A DNA stretch of 64,000 nt from Streptomyces triculaminicus (GCF_017349075.1 NZ_JAFMOF010000001.1:1798001-1862000), one strand, 5' to 3'. Positions 44,054 through 52,917 are shown, counted from the stretch's first letter. Translations and numbers: made by a program. Notes: generated by a model from the letters alone, not told the origin.

Positions 44054-45535
44054 TCAGACGGCCCGCATGCGGTGGGGGTCGTAGGCGGGGGCGTATTCGG
44101 GGGCGACGGGTCCGTGTTTGGGGGCGCGGGCGGTGACCATGGTCCAGGCGACGACGGCCGCGATGAGCATGATGCCCGTGCCCCAGCCTATGGCGATGCC
44201 GAAGCCGTGGACGACGCCTTCTTTGACGACTCTGTCCCGTACGGCCGGGCCGGGGGCGCCGGCCGCGGCCGCGGCCTGCAGGTGGGCGGCGATGTAGGTC
44301 GCGCTGGTGGAGGTGGCGATGGTGTTGAGCAGGGCTGTGCCGATGGAACCGCCGACCTGTTGGGCGGTGTTGACGGTGGCGGAGGAGACGCCGGAGTCGC
44401 GTTGGTCGACTCCGCTGGTGGCGACGTTGACGACGGGCATGAAGACCAGGCCCATGCCGAGGCCGAGGAGGATCATGGCGGGCAGTACGTGGGAGGCGTA
44501 GGCGGGTTCGACGGTCAGGAAGGTGAGCAGGAACAGGCCGGTGGCGGCGACGATCGCGCCGGGTGTCATGAGCAGGCGTGGGGGCAGGCGGTTCATGAGC
44601 CGTGCGGAGAGCTGTGTCGAGGACAGGACGATGGCGGCCGTCATCGGCAGGAAGGCCAGTCCGGCTTTGAGCGGTGAGTACCCGAGGACGACCTGTAGGT
44701 AGTAGGTCATGAAGAGGAACATGCCGAACATGCCGACGACGGCCAGTGCCATGACGATGAGCGCGCCGGCGCGGTTGCGGTTGCGGATGATGTGCAGGGG
44801 GAGCAGGGGGGTGGTGGTGCGGCTCTGCCACCAGGCGAAGGCCGCCAGCAGCGCGACGCCGCCGCACAGCAGTCCGAGCACCAGGGCGTCGCTCCAGCCG
44901 CGTGGCACGGCCTCGCTGCAGGCGTAGACGATGGCCACCAGGCCGCCGCAGCCGAGCAGCACCCCGGGGAGGTCGAGGCTGGGTCGTTCGGCGGCCGCGG
45001 GGCGGCGGTCGTGGAGCAGCCAGGTGGCGCCGAGCAGGGCGATGAGGGCGATGGGGACGTTCACGTAGAGGCACCAGCGCCAGTCGAGGTATTCGGTCAG
45101 GACGCCGCCGGCGATGAGGCCGATGGCGGCGCCGCCGCCGGCGATGGCGCCGTAGATCCCGAAGGCTTTGCTGCGTTCCTTGAGGTCGGTGAACGTGGTG
45201 GTCAGCAGGGACAGCGCGGCCGGGGCGAGGACGGCGGCGAAGGCGCCCTGCAGGGCGCGGGCGGCGAACAGCATTCCCTGGCTGTGTGCGGCGCCGCCCA
45301 GGGCGGAGGCGCATGCGAAGCCGACGAGGCCGATCATGAAGGTGCGTTTGCGCCCGATGAGGTCGCCGATCCTGCCGCCGAGGAGCAGGAGGCCGCCGAA
45401 GGCGAGGGTGTAGGCGGTGATCACCCATTGGCGGTTGGTGTCGGACATGTGCAGTTCGCGCTGCGCCGAGGGGAGGGCGATGTTCACGATGGTGGCGTCG
45501 AGGACGACCATCAGCTGCGCGAGGGCGATGATCAC
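44054..45535 (-). CDS. DHA2-type MFS drug efflux transporter, start affected by apparent frameshift
   Basis: 493 residues in this frame from GTG 45535. It has 14 membrane helices and the DHA2 motifs: QLMVVLDATIVNIALP in TM1, GGRIGDLIGRKRTF between TM2 and TM3 and GAIAGGGAAIGLIAGGVLTEYLDWRW (motif C). The usual N-terminus of such proteins would be MSPTSEPPAAPA...ADPRRWWGLVIIALAQ; that sequence is present if one G is removed from the run at 45563-45567, giving a start ATG at 45611. One extra base in a homopolymer is therefore suspected. As given, translation could only start at internal GTG 45535, cutting into TM1. Confidence 0.85.
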   Translation of the reverse strand: MIIALAQLMVVLDATIVNIALPSAQRELHMSDTNRQWVITAYTLAFGGLLLLGGRIGDLIGRKRTFMIGLVGFACASALGGAAHSQGMLFAARALQGAFAAVLAPAALSLLTTTFTDLKERSKAFGIYGAIAGGGAAIGLIAGGVLTEYLDWRWCLYVNVPIALIALLGATWLLHDRRPAAAERPSLDLPGVLLGCGGLVAIVYACSEAVPRGWSDALVLGLLCGGVALLAAFAWWQSRTTTPLLPLHIIRNRNRAGALIVMALAVVGMFGMFLFMTYYLQVVLGYSPLKAGLAFLPMTAAIVLSSTQLSARLMNRLPPRLLMTPGAIVAATGLFLLTFLTVEPAYASHVLPAMILLGLGMGLVFMPVVNVATSGVDQRDSGVSSATVNTAQQVGGSIGTALLNTIATSTSATYIAAHLQAAAAAGAPGPAVRDRVVKEGVVHGFGIAIGWGTGIMLIAAVVAWTMVTARAPKHGPVAPEYAPAYDPHRMRAV

Positions 45536-45739
45536 CAGCCCCCACCAGCGGCGTGGGTCGGCGGGGGAGGGGTGCCGCGGGTGCCGCCGGGGGCTCGCTC
45601 GTCGGGCTCATGGTGATCTGCTCTCGCGGCCGCCGCGGGGTGCGCGGCGGGCCGATAGCGTGCAGAAACTCGCAGTCCAGGGTAGGCCCGGCGGGTGACG
45701 CGCGCCCCCTGGCGGGAGGGGGTTCTTCGGCGACGGGCC

Positions 45740-46750
45740 TCAGGGGACGAGGACGACCTTGCCGATCGTGCCGCGCGTCTCGAGGGCCCGGTGGGCGGCG
45801 GCGGCCTCGGTGAGCGGGAAGCGCTGTACGGCGGGGACGACGTGGCCGGCGGCGGCGTGGGCGAGCGACTCCTCCTCGAGCCGTCGCAGGCCGGTCCGGC
45901 CGCCGCCGAACCGTTCCAGCATCGCCGGGCCCAGCGCGCCGCGGGAGGTGATCGAGCGCTCGGCGAGCTCCTCGGGGGTGAGGTTCAGCGGCCCGCCGCC
46001 GGTGACGCCCTGTGAGGACCAGCCGTGGACGAGGTGGAGGCCGCCGGGCCCGAGCAGGTCGACGGCGGCCCGCGCGGCCGGCCCGCCCACGCCGTCGAGG
46101 ACGACGGTGGCGGCGCGCCCGTCCAGGGCCGTACGGGCGGTGTCGGCCCAGGCCGGGTCGTCGTAGTCGAGTGCGACGTCCGCGCCGAGCGTACGGACGT
46201 GCCGGACCTTGGCCGGGCCGCCCGCCAGGCCCACGACGGTGGCCCCGGCCCGCTTGGCGTACTGCACGAGCAGCGATCCGATGCCGCCGGCCGCCGCCGG
46301 CACCACGACCACGTCGTCGCCGGTCAGCTCGGTGAAGCCGAGGATGCCGAGTGCGGTGCGGCCCGTTCCGATCATGGCGATGGCCTGGTCCTCGGCCAGC
46401 CCTTCCGGGAGCTCGTGCAGCCGGTCGGCGTCGACGACGGCGAGTTCCGCGTAACCACCGGGGTTGTCGGGGCCCATGTGGGCGACGACGCGCTTCCCGA
46501 GCCACCGGGGGTCGGTGCCCTCGCCGAGCGCGTCGACGGTGCCGGCGATCTCCCGCCCGGGGATCGCGGGCAGCTCGGGCAGGGCGTAGGGGCCGTTGGG
46601 GTCGCCGGAGCGCAGGCTGGTGTCGACGAGGTGGACGCCCGCGGCGGCCACCGCGACACGCACCTGGCCGGGGGCGGGGACGGGGTCGTCGGTCCGCTCG
46701 TGGACGAGGTTCTCGGCGGGGCCGAAGGCGTGCAGGCGGACGGCGTGCAT
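45740..46750 (-). CDS. zinc-type alcohol dehydrogenase / quinone oxidoreductase
   Basis: 336 residues from ATG at 46750, behind CTGGAGACCGCC. The GroES-like domain (MHAVRLHAFGPAENLVHERTDDPVPAPGQVRVAVAAAGVHLVDTSLR) and the Rossmann fold with VVVPAAAGGIGSLLVQYAKRAGATVVGLAG are intact. The zinc ligands of true alcohol dehydrogenases are missing, so the NADPH-dependent quinone oxidoreductase branch is most likely. It is upstream of the MFS gene on the same strand, with its own spacing of ~130 bp. Confidence 0.9.
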   Translation of the reverse strand: MHAVRLHAFGPAENLVHERTDDPVPAPGQVRVAVAAAGVHLVDTSLRSGDPNGPYALPELPAIPGREIAGTVDALGEGTDPRWLGKRVVAHMGPDNPGGYAELAVVDADRLHELPEGLAEDQAIAMIGTGRTALGILGFTELTGDDVVVVPAAAGGIGSLLVQYAKRAGATVVGLAGGPAKVRHVRTLGADVALDYDDPAWADTARTALDGRAATVVLDGVGGPAARAAVDLLGPGGLHLVHGWSSQGVTGGGPLNLTPEELAERSITSRGALGPAMLERFGGGRTGLRRLEEESLAHAAAGHVVPAVQRFPLTEAAAAHRALETRGTIGKVVLVP

Positions 46751-46925
46751 GGCGGTCTCCAGGGCGTGTGTCGGTGATGCCGATGACCTTGAGTCTTCAA
46801 CCCGAACCGTGCTTGAGGTCAAGGCGTTCCGGGGTCGTTGTCAGTGGGGTGTGCCACTGTGTGTTCACGGACAGTGACGGTCCGGTGGGTCGACGGGTGG
46901 CTACGGGGAAGCGGGTGTGGGTGTC

Positions 46926-47630
46926 ATGGCGACGACGCGAGGCGGCGGGCGGCGGCAGGCGGGCAAGGCGGGGCCGGTGGCCAGGCTGCCGGAGGTGCGG
47001 CTGCCGGAGCTGCGGCCGTTCGAGGGCGGGGAGCCGGAGCCCGAGGGGGACTACGACGGGCTCGCGTTCACGGATGCGGACTTCACCGGCCGCAGCGGGG
47101 AGGGCGCGTACTTCGGCGACTGCGGGCTGTACCGCTGCGTGCTGGACGAGGCCCTGCTGAGCCGCGCGCGGATGGTGGACTGCGTGCTGGAGGGCGTGCG
47201 GGGCGTGGGCACGGACCTGGCGGAGGCGTCGCTGCGCGACGTGGAGGTGCGCGACGGCCGGTTCGGCGGCGTGCAGCTGCACGGCGCGGTCCTGGAGCGG
47301 GTCCTCGTGAAGGGCGGCAAGATCGACTATCTGAACGCGCGCAAGGCCGTGCTCAAGGACGTGACGTTCGACGGCTGTGTGCTGTCCGAGGCCGACTTCG
47401 GCGGCGCCCGGCTGGAGCGGGTGGTCTTCCGTGACTGCGTGCTGCGCGGGGTGGACTTCACGGGGACGCAGATGAAGGACGTGGACCTGCGGGCGGTCGC
47501 GGAGCTGGACATCGCCCGGGGCGTCGAGCGGCTGTCGGGGGCGATCGTCAGCCCGGCCCAACTCCTCGATCTCGCCCCGGCCTTCGCGGCGGCGATAGGC
47601 ATCCGGGTCGAGGCGCCGCCGGCGGAGTGA
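46926..47630 (+). CDS. pentapeptide-repeat protein
   Basis: 234 residues from ATG at 46926. Repeats of the A(D/N)LXX type run through the protein: FTDADFTGRSGEGAYFGDCGLYRCVLDEALLSRARMVDCVLEG, VLKDVTFDGCVLSEADFGGARLERVVFRDCVLRGVDFTGTQMKDVDL. They fold into a right-handed quadrilateral beta-helix that mimics B-form DNA; some members protect gyrase from fluoroquinolones. The C-terminal ~40 residues (GVERLSGAIVSPAQLLDLAPAFAAAIGIRVE) form the helical cap often seen in McbG/Qnr-like relatives. Function here is unproven. Confidence 0.88.
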   Translation: MATTRGGGRRQAGKAGPVARLPEVRLPELRPFEGGEPEPEGDYDGLAFTDADFTGRSGEGAYFGDCGLYRCVLDEALLSRARMVDCVLEGVRGVGTDLAEASLRDVEVRDGRFGGVQLHGAVLERVLVKGGKIDYLNARKAVLKDVTFDGCVLSEADFGGARLERVVFRDCVLRGVDFTGTQMKDVDLRAVAELDIARGVERLSGAIVSPAQLLDLAPAFAAAIGIRVEAPPAE

Positions 47631-47667
47631 CGCCGGCGGGGCCCCGGCGCCGGGGCGCCTCCGTGGG

Positions 47668-48162
47668 TCACACGCGCGGGTAGCGGCTCTGCAGGTCCCA
47701 GATGACGGGGTTGTCGGCGAGGCCCTCGTGCATGTCGGCCAGGTCGGCGATCAGGTCCTGCAGGAAGTCGCGCGCCTCGCGGCGCAGCGCCCGGTGGTCG
47801 AAGGTGAGCGGGGGCTCGTCCGGCGCCCAGTCGGCGGTGACGTCCACCCAGCCGAAGCGGCGTTCGAAGACCAGGCAGTCGGTGGACTCGGTGAAGTCCA
47901 GCTCGGCGAACTGCGTGGTCGCCGAACGGCTGCCCCGGGGGTCCCGGTCGACCTTCTCGACGATGTCGCACAGGGCCCAGGCGAAGTCGAGCACCGGCAC
48001 CCATCCCCAGGCTGTGGACAGTTCCCGGTCTTCCTTGACGTCGGCGAGGTAGACGTCGCCGCAGAAGAGGTCGTGCCGCAGCGTGTGGACGTCCGCGGTG
48101 CGGTAGTCCGTCTGCGGGGGGTCGGGGAAGCGGCGGGAGAGGGAGTAGCCGAGGTCGATCAC
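47668..48162 (-). CDS. conserved hypothetical protein
   Basis: 164 residues from GTG at 48162. The protein is soluble and aromatic/acidic: IDLGYSLSRRFPDPPQTDYRTADVHTLRHDLFCGDVYLAD, WGWVPVLDFAWALCDIVEKVDRDPRGS, TQFAELDFTESTDCLVFERRFGWVDVTADW, REARDFLQDLIADLADMHEGLADNPVIWDL. It has the look of an immunity- or SUKH/DUF-type small protein rather than an enzyme, but I cannot place it. It is convergent to the pentapeptide gene. Frame choice is supported by codon usage and length. Confidence 0.65.
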   Translation of the reverse strand: MIDLGYSLSRRFPDPPQTDYRTADVHTLRHDLFCGDVYLADVKEDRELSTAWGWVPVLDFAWALCDIVEKVDRDPRGSRSATTQFAELDFTESTDCLVFERRFGWVDVTADWAPDEPPLTFDHRALRREARDFLQDLIADLADMHEGLADNPVIWDLQSRYPRV

Positions 48163-48185
48163 GTCTCGATGGTACGTACGACAAC

Positions 48186-48220
48186 GGTGCCCCCGCTGCC
48201 ACAGGGGCGGCGGGGGCACC
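48186..48220. terminator. terminator between hypothetical gene and M4 protease gene
   Basis: GGTGCCCCCGC (48186-48196) pairs with GCGGGGGCACC (48210-48220). It lies 22 bp after the protease stop on the minus strand. Confidence 0.75.
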
Positions 48221-48241
48221 GGGTGCAGACCCGTGAGGGGG

Positions 48242-49858
48242 TTACTTCACGTTGATCGCGGTCCAGGTGTTGGCGACCGTCTTGTACTCGTTGCTGGTGG
48301 AGCCGTAGAGGTCCGCGGTCGCCTTCAGGGTGGCGGTGCGGGCGGCCTTGTAGTTGGTGGTGGAGGTGAAGTACGTGGTCAGCGCCTTGTACCAGATCTT
48401 GGTGGCCTTGTCCCGGCCGATACCCGTGATCTTGGAGTTGTTGTAGGTCGGGCTGTCGTAGCTCACGCCGCCCAGGACCTTGCTGCCGCTGCCCTCGGAC
48501 AGCAGGTAGAAGAAGTGGTTGGCGGGGCCGGACGAGTAGTGGACGTCCACGCTGCCCAGCGACGAGGACCAGTAGTCGCGCGAGGACCCGTCCTTGCTCG
48601 GCTTGTCCATGTAGCGCAGCGGGGTGCCGTCGCCGTTGATGTCGATCTTCTCGCCGATGAGGTAGTCGCCCGCGTCGGTCGAGTTGTTGGCGTAGAACTC
48701 GACGGCGGTGCCGAAGATGTCGGAGGTGGCCTCGTTGAGGCCGCCGGACTCACCGCTGTAGCGCAGGTTGGCGGTGTGCGAGGTGACGCCGTGGCTCATC
48801 TCGTGGGCCGCCACGTCGAGCGAGGTCAGCGGGTTGGCGTTGTTCTCGCCGTCGCCGTAGGTCATGCAGAAGCAGTCGTCGTCCCAGAAGGCGTTGACGT
48901 AGCCGTTGCCGTAGTGGACCCGCGAGTACGCGCCCTCGCCGTCGCCCTTGATGCCGGTGCGGCCGAGCACGTTCTTGTAGAAGTCCCAGGTGACCGCGGC
49001 ACCGTAGTGCGCGTCGACGGCGGCCTTCTGGCGACCCGCGCCCCAGACGTCGCTGGAGTTGGTGAAGAGCGCGCCGGTGCCGTCGGTGCCCTGGTTCAGG
49101 TCGTACGTCTTGTGGCCGCCACGGGCGCCGTCGGTCAGGGTGTAGCTCGAGCCCGACTGCGTGGTGGTCAGCGGAACGGTGCCGCTGTAGGTGCTGGTGC
49201 CCGAGCCGGTGTGGACGGTCTCGTTCTGGAAGAGCTTCTTGCCGGTGTTCGCGTCCGTGATCACCTGCAGCTTGCTCGGCGTGCCGTCCTTCTGGACGCC
49301 GGTGACGGTCGTCTCGTACGCCAGGACCGGCTTGCCCTGCGCGGCCCAGATCACCTTGCGCGCCTGGCCGGCGTCCGCCTTGGCGGTCTTCTGGTCGGCG
49401 GCGACGCCGAGCGCGCTCTTCTTTGCGGCGGAAGGCGCCAGCGAGGGCGTCGTGCTGGGCACGGCTATGTCGGCGTCGGTCGCCTTGGTGACGTCGCGGT
49501 CACCGTTCTTCTTCTGGTGCACGACCAGGTCGCCGCCGAGGACCGGCAGACCGTCGAACGTGCGCTCGTAGCGCGTGTGCACCGTACCGTCCGCGTCCTT
49601 GACGACGTCACGGACGACCAGCTTCTCCTTGCCGCCGAGGCCGATCTTCGAGGCGATGGAGGAGGTCGTGCTCTGCGCGTCCTTGATCGCGGAAGCCCGC
49701 TGCCCGGCGGAGAGCGCGAGCTGCTGCCCGCCGTCGCTCTTGGTGGCCGAGGCGCTCGCCGAGCCCGTCTGCACACCGATGACGACCATGGTGGCCGAGG
49801 CGACCAGGGCGGCGGCACGCAGGGAGTTCTTGCGGGAGGTGGCGGTGATGCTTCTCAA
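48242..49858 (-). CDS. secreted M4 (thermolysin-like) neutral metalloprotease
   Basis: 538 residues from TTG at 49858, which follows GGAGACTGAG. Signal peptide TSRKNSLRAAALVASATMVVIGVQTGSASA; propeptide with FTP/PepSY domains to about residue 215; then the catalytic domain. Zinc ligands H352 and H356 (AAHEMSHGVTSH) and E376 (GGLNEATSDIFG) are present, as is the downstream DVHYSSGPANHFFYLL with the transition-state His. It should be secreted and degrade extracellular protein. No C-terminal PPC or P domain is present. It has its own terminator. Confidence 0.93.
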   Translation of the reverse strand: MRSITATSRKNSLRAAALVASATMVVIGVQTGSASASATKSDGGQQLALSAGQRASAIKDAQSTTSSIASKIGLGGKEKLVVRDVVKDADGTVHTRYERTFDGLPVLGGDLVVHQKKNGDRDVTKATDADIAVPSTTPSLAPSAAKKSALGVAADQKTAKADAGQARKVIWAAQGKPVLAYETTVTGVQKDGTPSKLQVITDANTGKKLFQNETVHTGSGTSTYSGTVPLTTTQSGSSYTLTDGARGGHKTYDLNQGTDGTGALFTNSSDVWGAGRQKAAVDAHYGAAVTWDFYKNVLGRTGIKGDGEGAYSRVHYGNGYVNAFWDDDCFCMTYGDGENNANPLTSLDVAAHEMSHGVTSHTANLRYSGESGGLNEATSDIFGTAVEFYANNSTDAGDYLIGEKIDINGDGTPLRYMDKPSKDGSSRDYWSSSLGSVDVHYSSGPANHFFYLLSEGSGSKVLGGVSYDSPTYNNSKITGIGRDKATKIWYKALTTYFTSTTNYKAARTATLKATADLYGSTSNEYKTVANTWTAINVK

Positions 49859-50161
49859 CTCAGTCTCCTATGAGGGGGGTTACGGGCAGCCTTGGAGTGA
49901 GGCCGCTCGTTGGTGCAGGAGTTGTGCAGGAGTGAATTGAGGAGAGAGTGCCATCGATCGAGCGACTTTGACAGGGGCGCAACAAGGAATTGACTTGCCG
50001 GTAACCGATGACCGGTGGATTGAGTCCGCTATGCGGCGAGTTGAGCAGAATCGAAGACGTGTTCAACTGTTCGCCAGGGCGTGTTGGTCCACCGGATGGC
50101 ACACAGAAGGTTTCCGGGTGCGGCGAAACGGCATCAATGGGGCCGCAGGGAAAGGGAATAC
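49859..50161. other. intergenic region upstream of the M4 protease
   Basis: About 300 bases separating the protease gene from a divergent acetyltransferase gene. The half nearest the protease contains two near-direct copies of GTGCAGGAGT (around 49913-49935). No convincing gene is seen. Confidence 0.4.
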
Positions 50162-50764
50162 GTGGAGATCAGGGTCTACCCGGAATTCGATGTTCCGGAA
50201 CAACTCCGCATGCAGCTGGCCGCATTGCGCGAGAGGGAATGGCCCGGTGCGGGCGGCGACGCCCATGATCCGCTGCTGCGGCCTGTGACGGTACTACTGG
50301 TAACCCCCCGCGCGACAGGGCGCGATGCCTATGAGGTGGTGGCCGCGCTGGACATCCTCAGCAAGGACATCACCCACGCCGGGCACACCTACCGGGCGGC
50401 CGGACTGAGCGCCGTGGTCACGGCGACGGCACACCGGGGCAAGGGAAACGGGCGACAGCTCGTGGCTGCCGCCCGTGAGTTGATCGCGGGAAGCGGATCG
50501 CTTCCGTCCGTACCGAGGGCGGATCTGGCGCTCTTCACCTGCGACCGTCCGCTGCGTCGCTTCTACGAGAGCGCGGGGTGGCAGTGCCTGGACGGAACCG
50601 TCCTGATCGGCGGCACCCCGCACGACCCCTTCCCCAGCGACCAGCCGGGCTTCGACAAGGTCACCATGGCCGGCTTCTTCACCGAGCGCGCGATGAGGCA
50701 CGCGGACACGTTCCCGCACAGCCGCATCGCGCTCCACCCGGGCGAGATCGACAAACTGTGGTGA
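50162..50764 (+). CDS. GNAT family N-acetyltransferase
   Basis: 200 residues from GTG at 50162 (GGGAAAGGGAATAC upstream). After an N-terminal strand (VEIRVYPEFDVPEQLRMQLAAL) comes a GNAT core: YRAAGLSAVVTATAHRGKGNGRQLVAAARELIAG with the acetyl-CoA loop HRGKGNGRQ, then ADLALFTCDRPLRRFYESAGWQCLDGTVLIGGTPHDPF. The pattern RGxGxGR followed by CDRPLRRFYESAGW resembles the aminoglycoside 2'-N-acetyltransferase branch, which is only a suggestion. Single gene, divergent from the protease. Confidence 0.82.
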   Translation: MEIRVYPEFDVPEQLRMQLAALREREWPGAGGDAHDPLLRPVTVLLVTPRATGRDAYEVVAALDILSKDITHAGHTYRAAGLSAVVTATAHRGKGNGRQLVAAARELIAGSGSLPSVPRADLALFTCDRPLRRFYESAGWQCLDGTVLIGGTPHDPFPSDQPGFDKVTMAGFFTERAMRHADTFPHSRIALHPGEIDKLW

Positions 50765-50782
50765 CAGGGGCTCGGTTTCGGG

Positions 50783-50974
50783 TCAGCGCTGCTCGTCGGT
50801 AGGTGGACGGTCCGCGTCGATCTGCTCGTTCATCTTCCGCTGCACGGCGTCGACCTGGCTCTGGTACTTGTTCTGAGTCTTCGTGTCGAACGCGTCGCCG
50901 GCCTTCTCCACGCCCTGCCTGGCCTGGTCCGGATGGCCCTTGATCAGGCCCTTGAGCTTGTCGAGCATGGACAT
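50783..50974 (-). CDS. MT0933-like antitoxin family protein
   Basis: 63 residues, ATG at 50974 with an ideal site (AAGGAGGACGATC). The sequence MSMLDKLKGLIKGHPDQARQ, then GVEKAGDAFDTKTQNKYQSQVDAVQRKMNEQI, matches the short amphipathic helical proteins annotated as antitoxins related to mycobacterial Rv0909/MT0933. No toxin gene is adjacent, so a toxin-antitoxin role is doubtful; similar orphan copies are widespread in Streptomyces. CsbD-like stress proteins are the alternative reading. Confidence 0.78.
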   Translation of the reverse strand: MSMLDKLKGLIKGHPDQARQGVEKAGDAFDTKTQNKYQSQVDAVQRKMNEQIDADRPPTDEQR

Positions 50975-51094
50975 GATCGTCCTCCTTGAGGGAACGCCTG
51001 ACCTCCTCAGCATCGCCGCCTTTCCCCCCGCCCGCATCCCGGCACGGGGGCGCGCGGGAGGCCGCCGGGGGCGCGTGGCGCCATACCGACGCCG

Positions 51095-51322
51095 TCACCC
51101 CACGGCCTCCGCCGGCCTGCACCGTCTGCCCGGGCAGTACCGTTCGGGTGCGGCATCCGGGCGTACGGTCACGGCCTGCGGCAGGCCGGGCGGCCGTAGC
51201 GCCCCGTACTCCTCGAACCGCCGCACCCCGCACCGTCGGCATGTCGACAATCCGTCGGCGTGCGTCCAGCCCGCCTGATGACGACAGTCGGCCCGCATGC
51301 GGCCCGTGGTGAAGACGGTCAT
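51095..51322 (-). CDS. small hypothetical protein with Cys/His motif
   Basis: 75 residues; the ATG at 51322 overlaps the stop of the upstream gene (ATGA), which is the main support. It contains CRHQAGWTHADGLSTCRRCGVRRFEEYG, a CxxC...C arrangement compatible with a small zinc ribbon. The pair with 51319-51669 recurs in my recollection near XRE/DUF397 modules in Streptomyces, where its function is not known. Confidence 0.6.
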   Translation of the reverse strand: MTVFTTGRMRADCRHQAGWTHADGLSTCRRCGVRRFEEYGALRPPGLPQAVTVRPDAAPERYCPGRRCRPAEAVG

Positions 51323-51669
51323 GACGTGCGCCCCAGGTGGGTCTTACGGACATGGGTACGCAGGCTCACGGTCGCCGCGACCGCCTGATCCCTACGACCC
51401 CCGTCCACCGCTGCCCGCTGCGCCGCCTGCAGCCTGGCGCACTCCTCGCACGCCGGCCCCCGAACGGCCGCCGCCCGCTCCTCCCGCGTCGCCAGCCGCA
51501 ACGCCTGCGGCGGCACCTCCCACTCCCGGCCGCCCCCGGGCCGCCGAACCTGCACGCGGGGCCCGACGGTTCCCATGACTTGGGCGAGCGTCGCGCTACG
51601 GGTATCGACGACGTAGGTGCCCTCGCGGTACGTCATCGCCTCCGGCGGGGTGGGGGTGTTGTCGCGCAC
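51319..51669 (-). CDS. small hypothetical protein (DNA-interaction-like)
   Basis: 116 residues from GTG at 51669 (GAAGGGAACGCC upstream). MTYREGTYVVDTRSATLAQVMGTVGPRVQVRRPGGGREWEVPPQALRLAT looks like a small SH3-like beta-barrel; the C-terminal half is Arg/Ala helical with CEECARLQAAQRAAV. It is divergent from the XRE regulator at 51780 and overlaps the following gene by four bases. No family assignment. Confidence 0.65.
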   Translation of the reverse strand: MRDNTPTPPEAMTYREGTYVVDTRSATLAQVMGTVGPRVQVRRPGGGREWEVPPQALRLATREERAAAVRGPACEECARLQAAQRAAVDGGRRDQAVAATVSLRTHVRKTHLGRTS

Positions 51670-51779
51670 GGCGTTCCCTTCGCTCTTTCACTGGCTGTAC
51701 AGAGAGCGTGACCGTGCGGGGCTAGGCTTTGGGAGGGGGTAGCGCTCTGCAGTACCGCTGTTGTCGGAGGGGGTACGCC

Positions 51780-52628
51780 GTGGCCAAGGATCCGGGACCG
51801 GTCGGCCGGTACGGCCAGTCGAAAGTGGGCTGGGAGTTCTTCGGCTCCGAGCTGAAAAGGCGGCGCGAGGCCGTTGGGCTGTCACAACAGGAGCTCGGTA
51901 GACGGGTGTTCTGCTCGGGCGCGTACATCGGACAGTTCGAGACGGCGGTGCGTAAGCCTCAGCTGGATGTCGCTCAGCGGATCGATGTCGAGCTGCAGAC
52001 AGAGGGCTTTTTTGAGCGCATGTGCACGGAGTTGATCAATAACTCGCCATACGCCAACTACTTCGCCGAAACCGCCTACCTCCAGGGTCTGGCTTCCACC
52101 ATCCACGAGTTCGCGCCGACCTTCGTGCCCGGGCTGCTGCAGACGGAGGCCTACGCTCGAGGCGTCTTCCTTGGCGGATTCCCCTTCGCACCCGAAGACA
52201 GAATCCAGACCTGGATCACCGCCCGCTTGGAGCGGGCTCGCATGCTCGAGCATCCAACAAGGCCGTTGTTGTGGGTCGTGTTGGACGAATGCGTCATCCG
52301 GCGGAGCATTGGTGGTGCGGGAGCGATGAGCGAGCAACTGGCGCACCTGGTGAACCTGGTGGAGAAGCGTCGCATTGGCGTGCAGGTGCTCCCCTTCGGT
52401 GCGGGCGCCCCGGCGCTGGGTGGCGCTCTCAGCCTGATGACCTTCGAGGACGCACCTCCCGTGGCGTACACCGAAGGCGTGAAGAGCGGCCAATTGCTCC
52501 ACGAACCAGCGCTGGTTGGCGACTGCAGGCGGCTATACGATCTTGTGACGGCCGCTGCGTTGTCGTTGGAAGCGTCCTTGTCCCTGATCAAATCGGCGGC
52601 AGAGGAGTATGCACATGAGCGCCGATGA
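51780..52628 (+). CDS. XRE-family regulator with Scr1-type (DUF5753) domain
   Basis: 282 residues from GTG at 51780, behind CGGAGGGGGTACGCC. HTH: FFGSELKRRREAVGLSQQELGRRVFCSGAYIGQFETAVRKPQLDVAQRID. The C-terminal ~180 residues are the DUF5753 domain (FAPTFVPGLLQTEAYARGVF, RLERARMLEHPTRPLLWVVLDECVIRRSIGG, LAHLVNLVEKRRIGVQVLPFGAGAPALGG). These are the antitoxin-like partners of DUF397 proteins (BldB/Scr1-Scr2 type). The downstream DUF397 gene starts inside this gene, giving a coupled two-gene module. Confidence 0.92.
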   Translation: MAKDPGPVGRYGQSKVGWEFFGSELKRRREAVGLSQQELGRRVFCSGAYIGQFETAVRKPQLDVAQRIDVELQTEGFFERMCTELINNSPYANYFAETAYLQGLASTIHEFAPTFVPGLLQTEAYARGVFLGGFPFAPEDRIQTWITARLERARMLEHPTRPLLWVVLDECVIRRSIGGAGAMSEQLAHLVNLVEKRRIGVQVLPFGAGAPALGGALSLMTFEDAPPVAYTEGVKSGQLLHEPALVGDCRRLYDLVTAAALSLEASLSLIKSAAEEYAHERR

Positions 52629-52890
52629 CCTGTGCACCGCAGCGTGGCGCAAGAGCTCGTACAGCGGGCCGGGCGACGGCAACGGTGGCGACAACTGCGT
52701 GGAAGTTGCTGTGTGGCGCAAGAGCTCGTACAGCGGATCTGGTGGTGGCAGCGGTACCGACGACTGTGTTGAAGTCGCCGACAACATACCCACCCTGGTC
52801 CCCGTCCGGGACAGCAAGCGCCCCACCGGCCCGACCCTCACTTTCCCGGCCGCCGCCTGGGCGGCCTTCGTCGCCGAGGTGAAGGCGTAG
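52615..52890 (+). CDS. DUF397 protein with internal duplication
   Basis: 91 residues from ATG at 52615 (GAGGAGTATGCAC upstream), overlapping the regulator gene. DUF397 proteins normally have one WRKSSYSG...D.CVEVA unit; here it occurs twice in tandem, WRKSSYSGPGDGNGGDNCVEVA then WRKSSYSGSGGGSGTDDCVEVAD, followed by VPVRDSKRPTGPTLTFPAAAWAAFV. The family acts with Scr1-like regulators, some in toxin-antitoxin-like pairs controlling development. Confidence 0.9.
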   Translation: MSADDLCTAAWRKSSYSGPGDGNGGDNCVEVAVWRKSSYSGSGGGSGTDDCVEVADNIPTLVPVRDSKRPTGPTLTFPAAAWAAFVAEVKA

Positions 52891-52917
52891 AGGCCAGGCC
52901 GCATGGCGGTTGCGCGG

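Noticed and set aside
43494..46505. A 1003-codon open frame on the minus strand spanning several genes
   Set aside because: Its middle is Arg/Pro/His-rich nonsense typical of the wrong frame in GC-rich DNA. Only its ends coincide with real coding sequence (the GNAT protein and short stretches of others).
50783..50974. Complete toxin-antitoxin system
   Set aside because: The antitoxin-like gene has no adjacent toxin candidate on either side.
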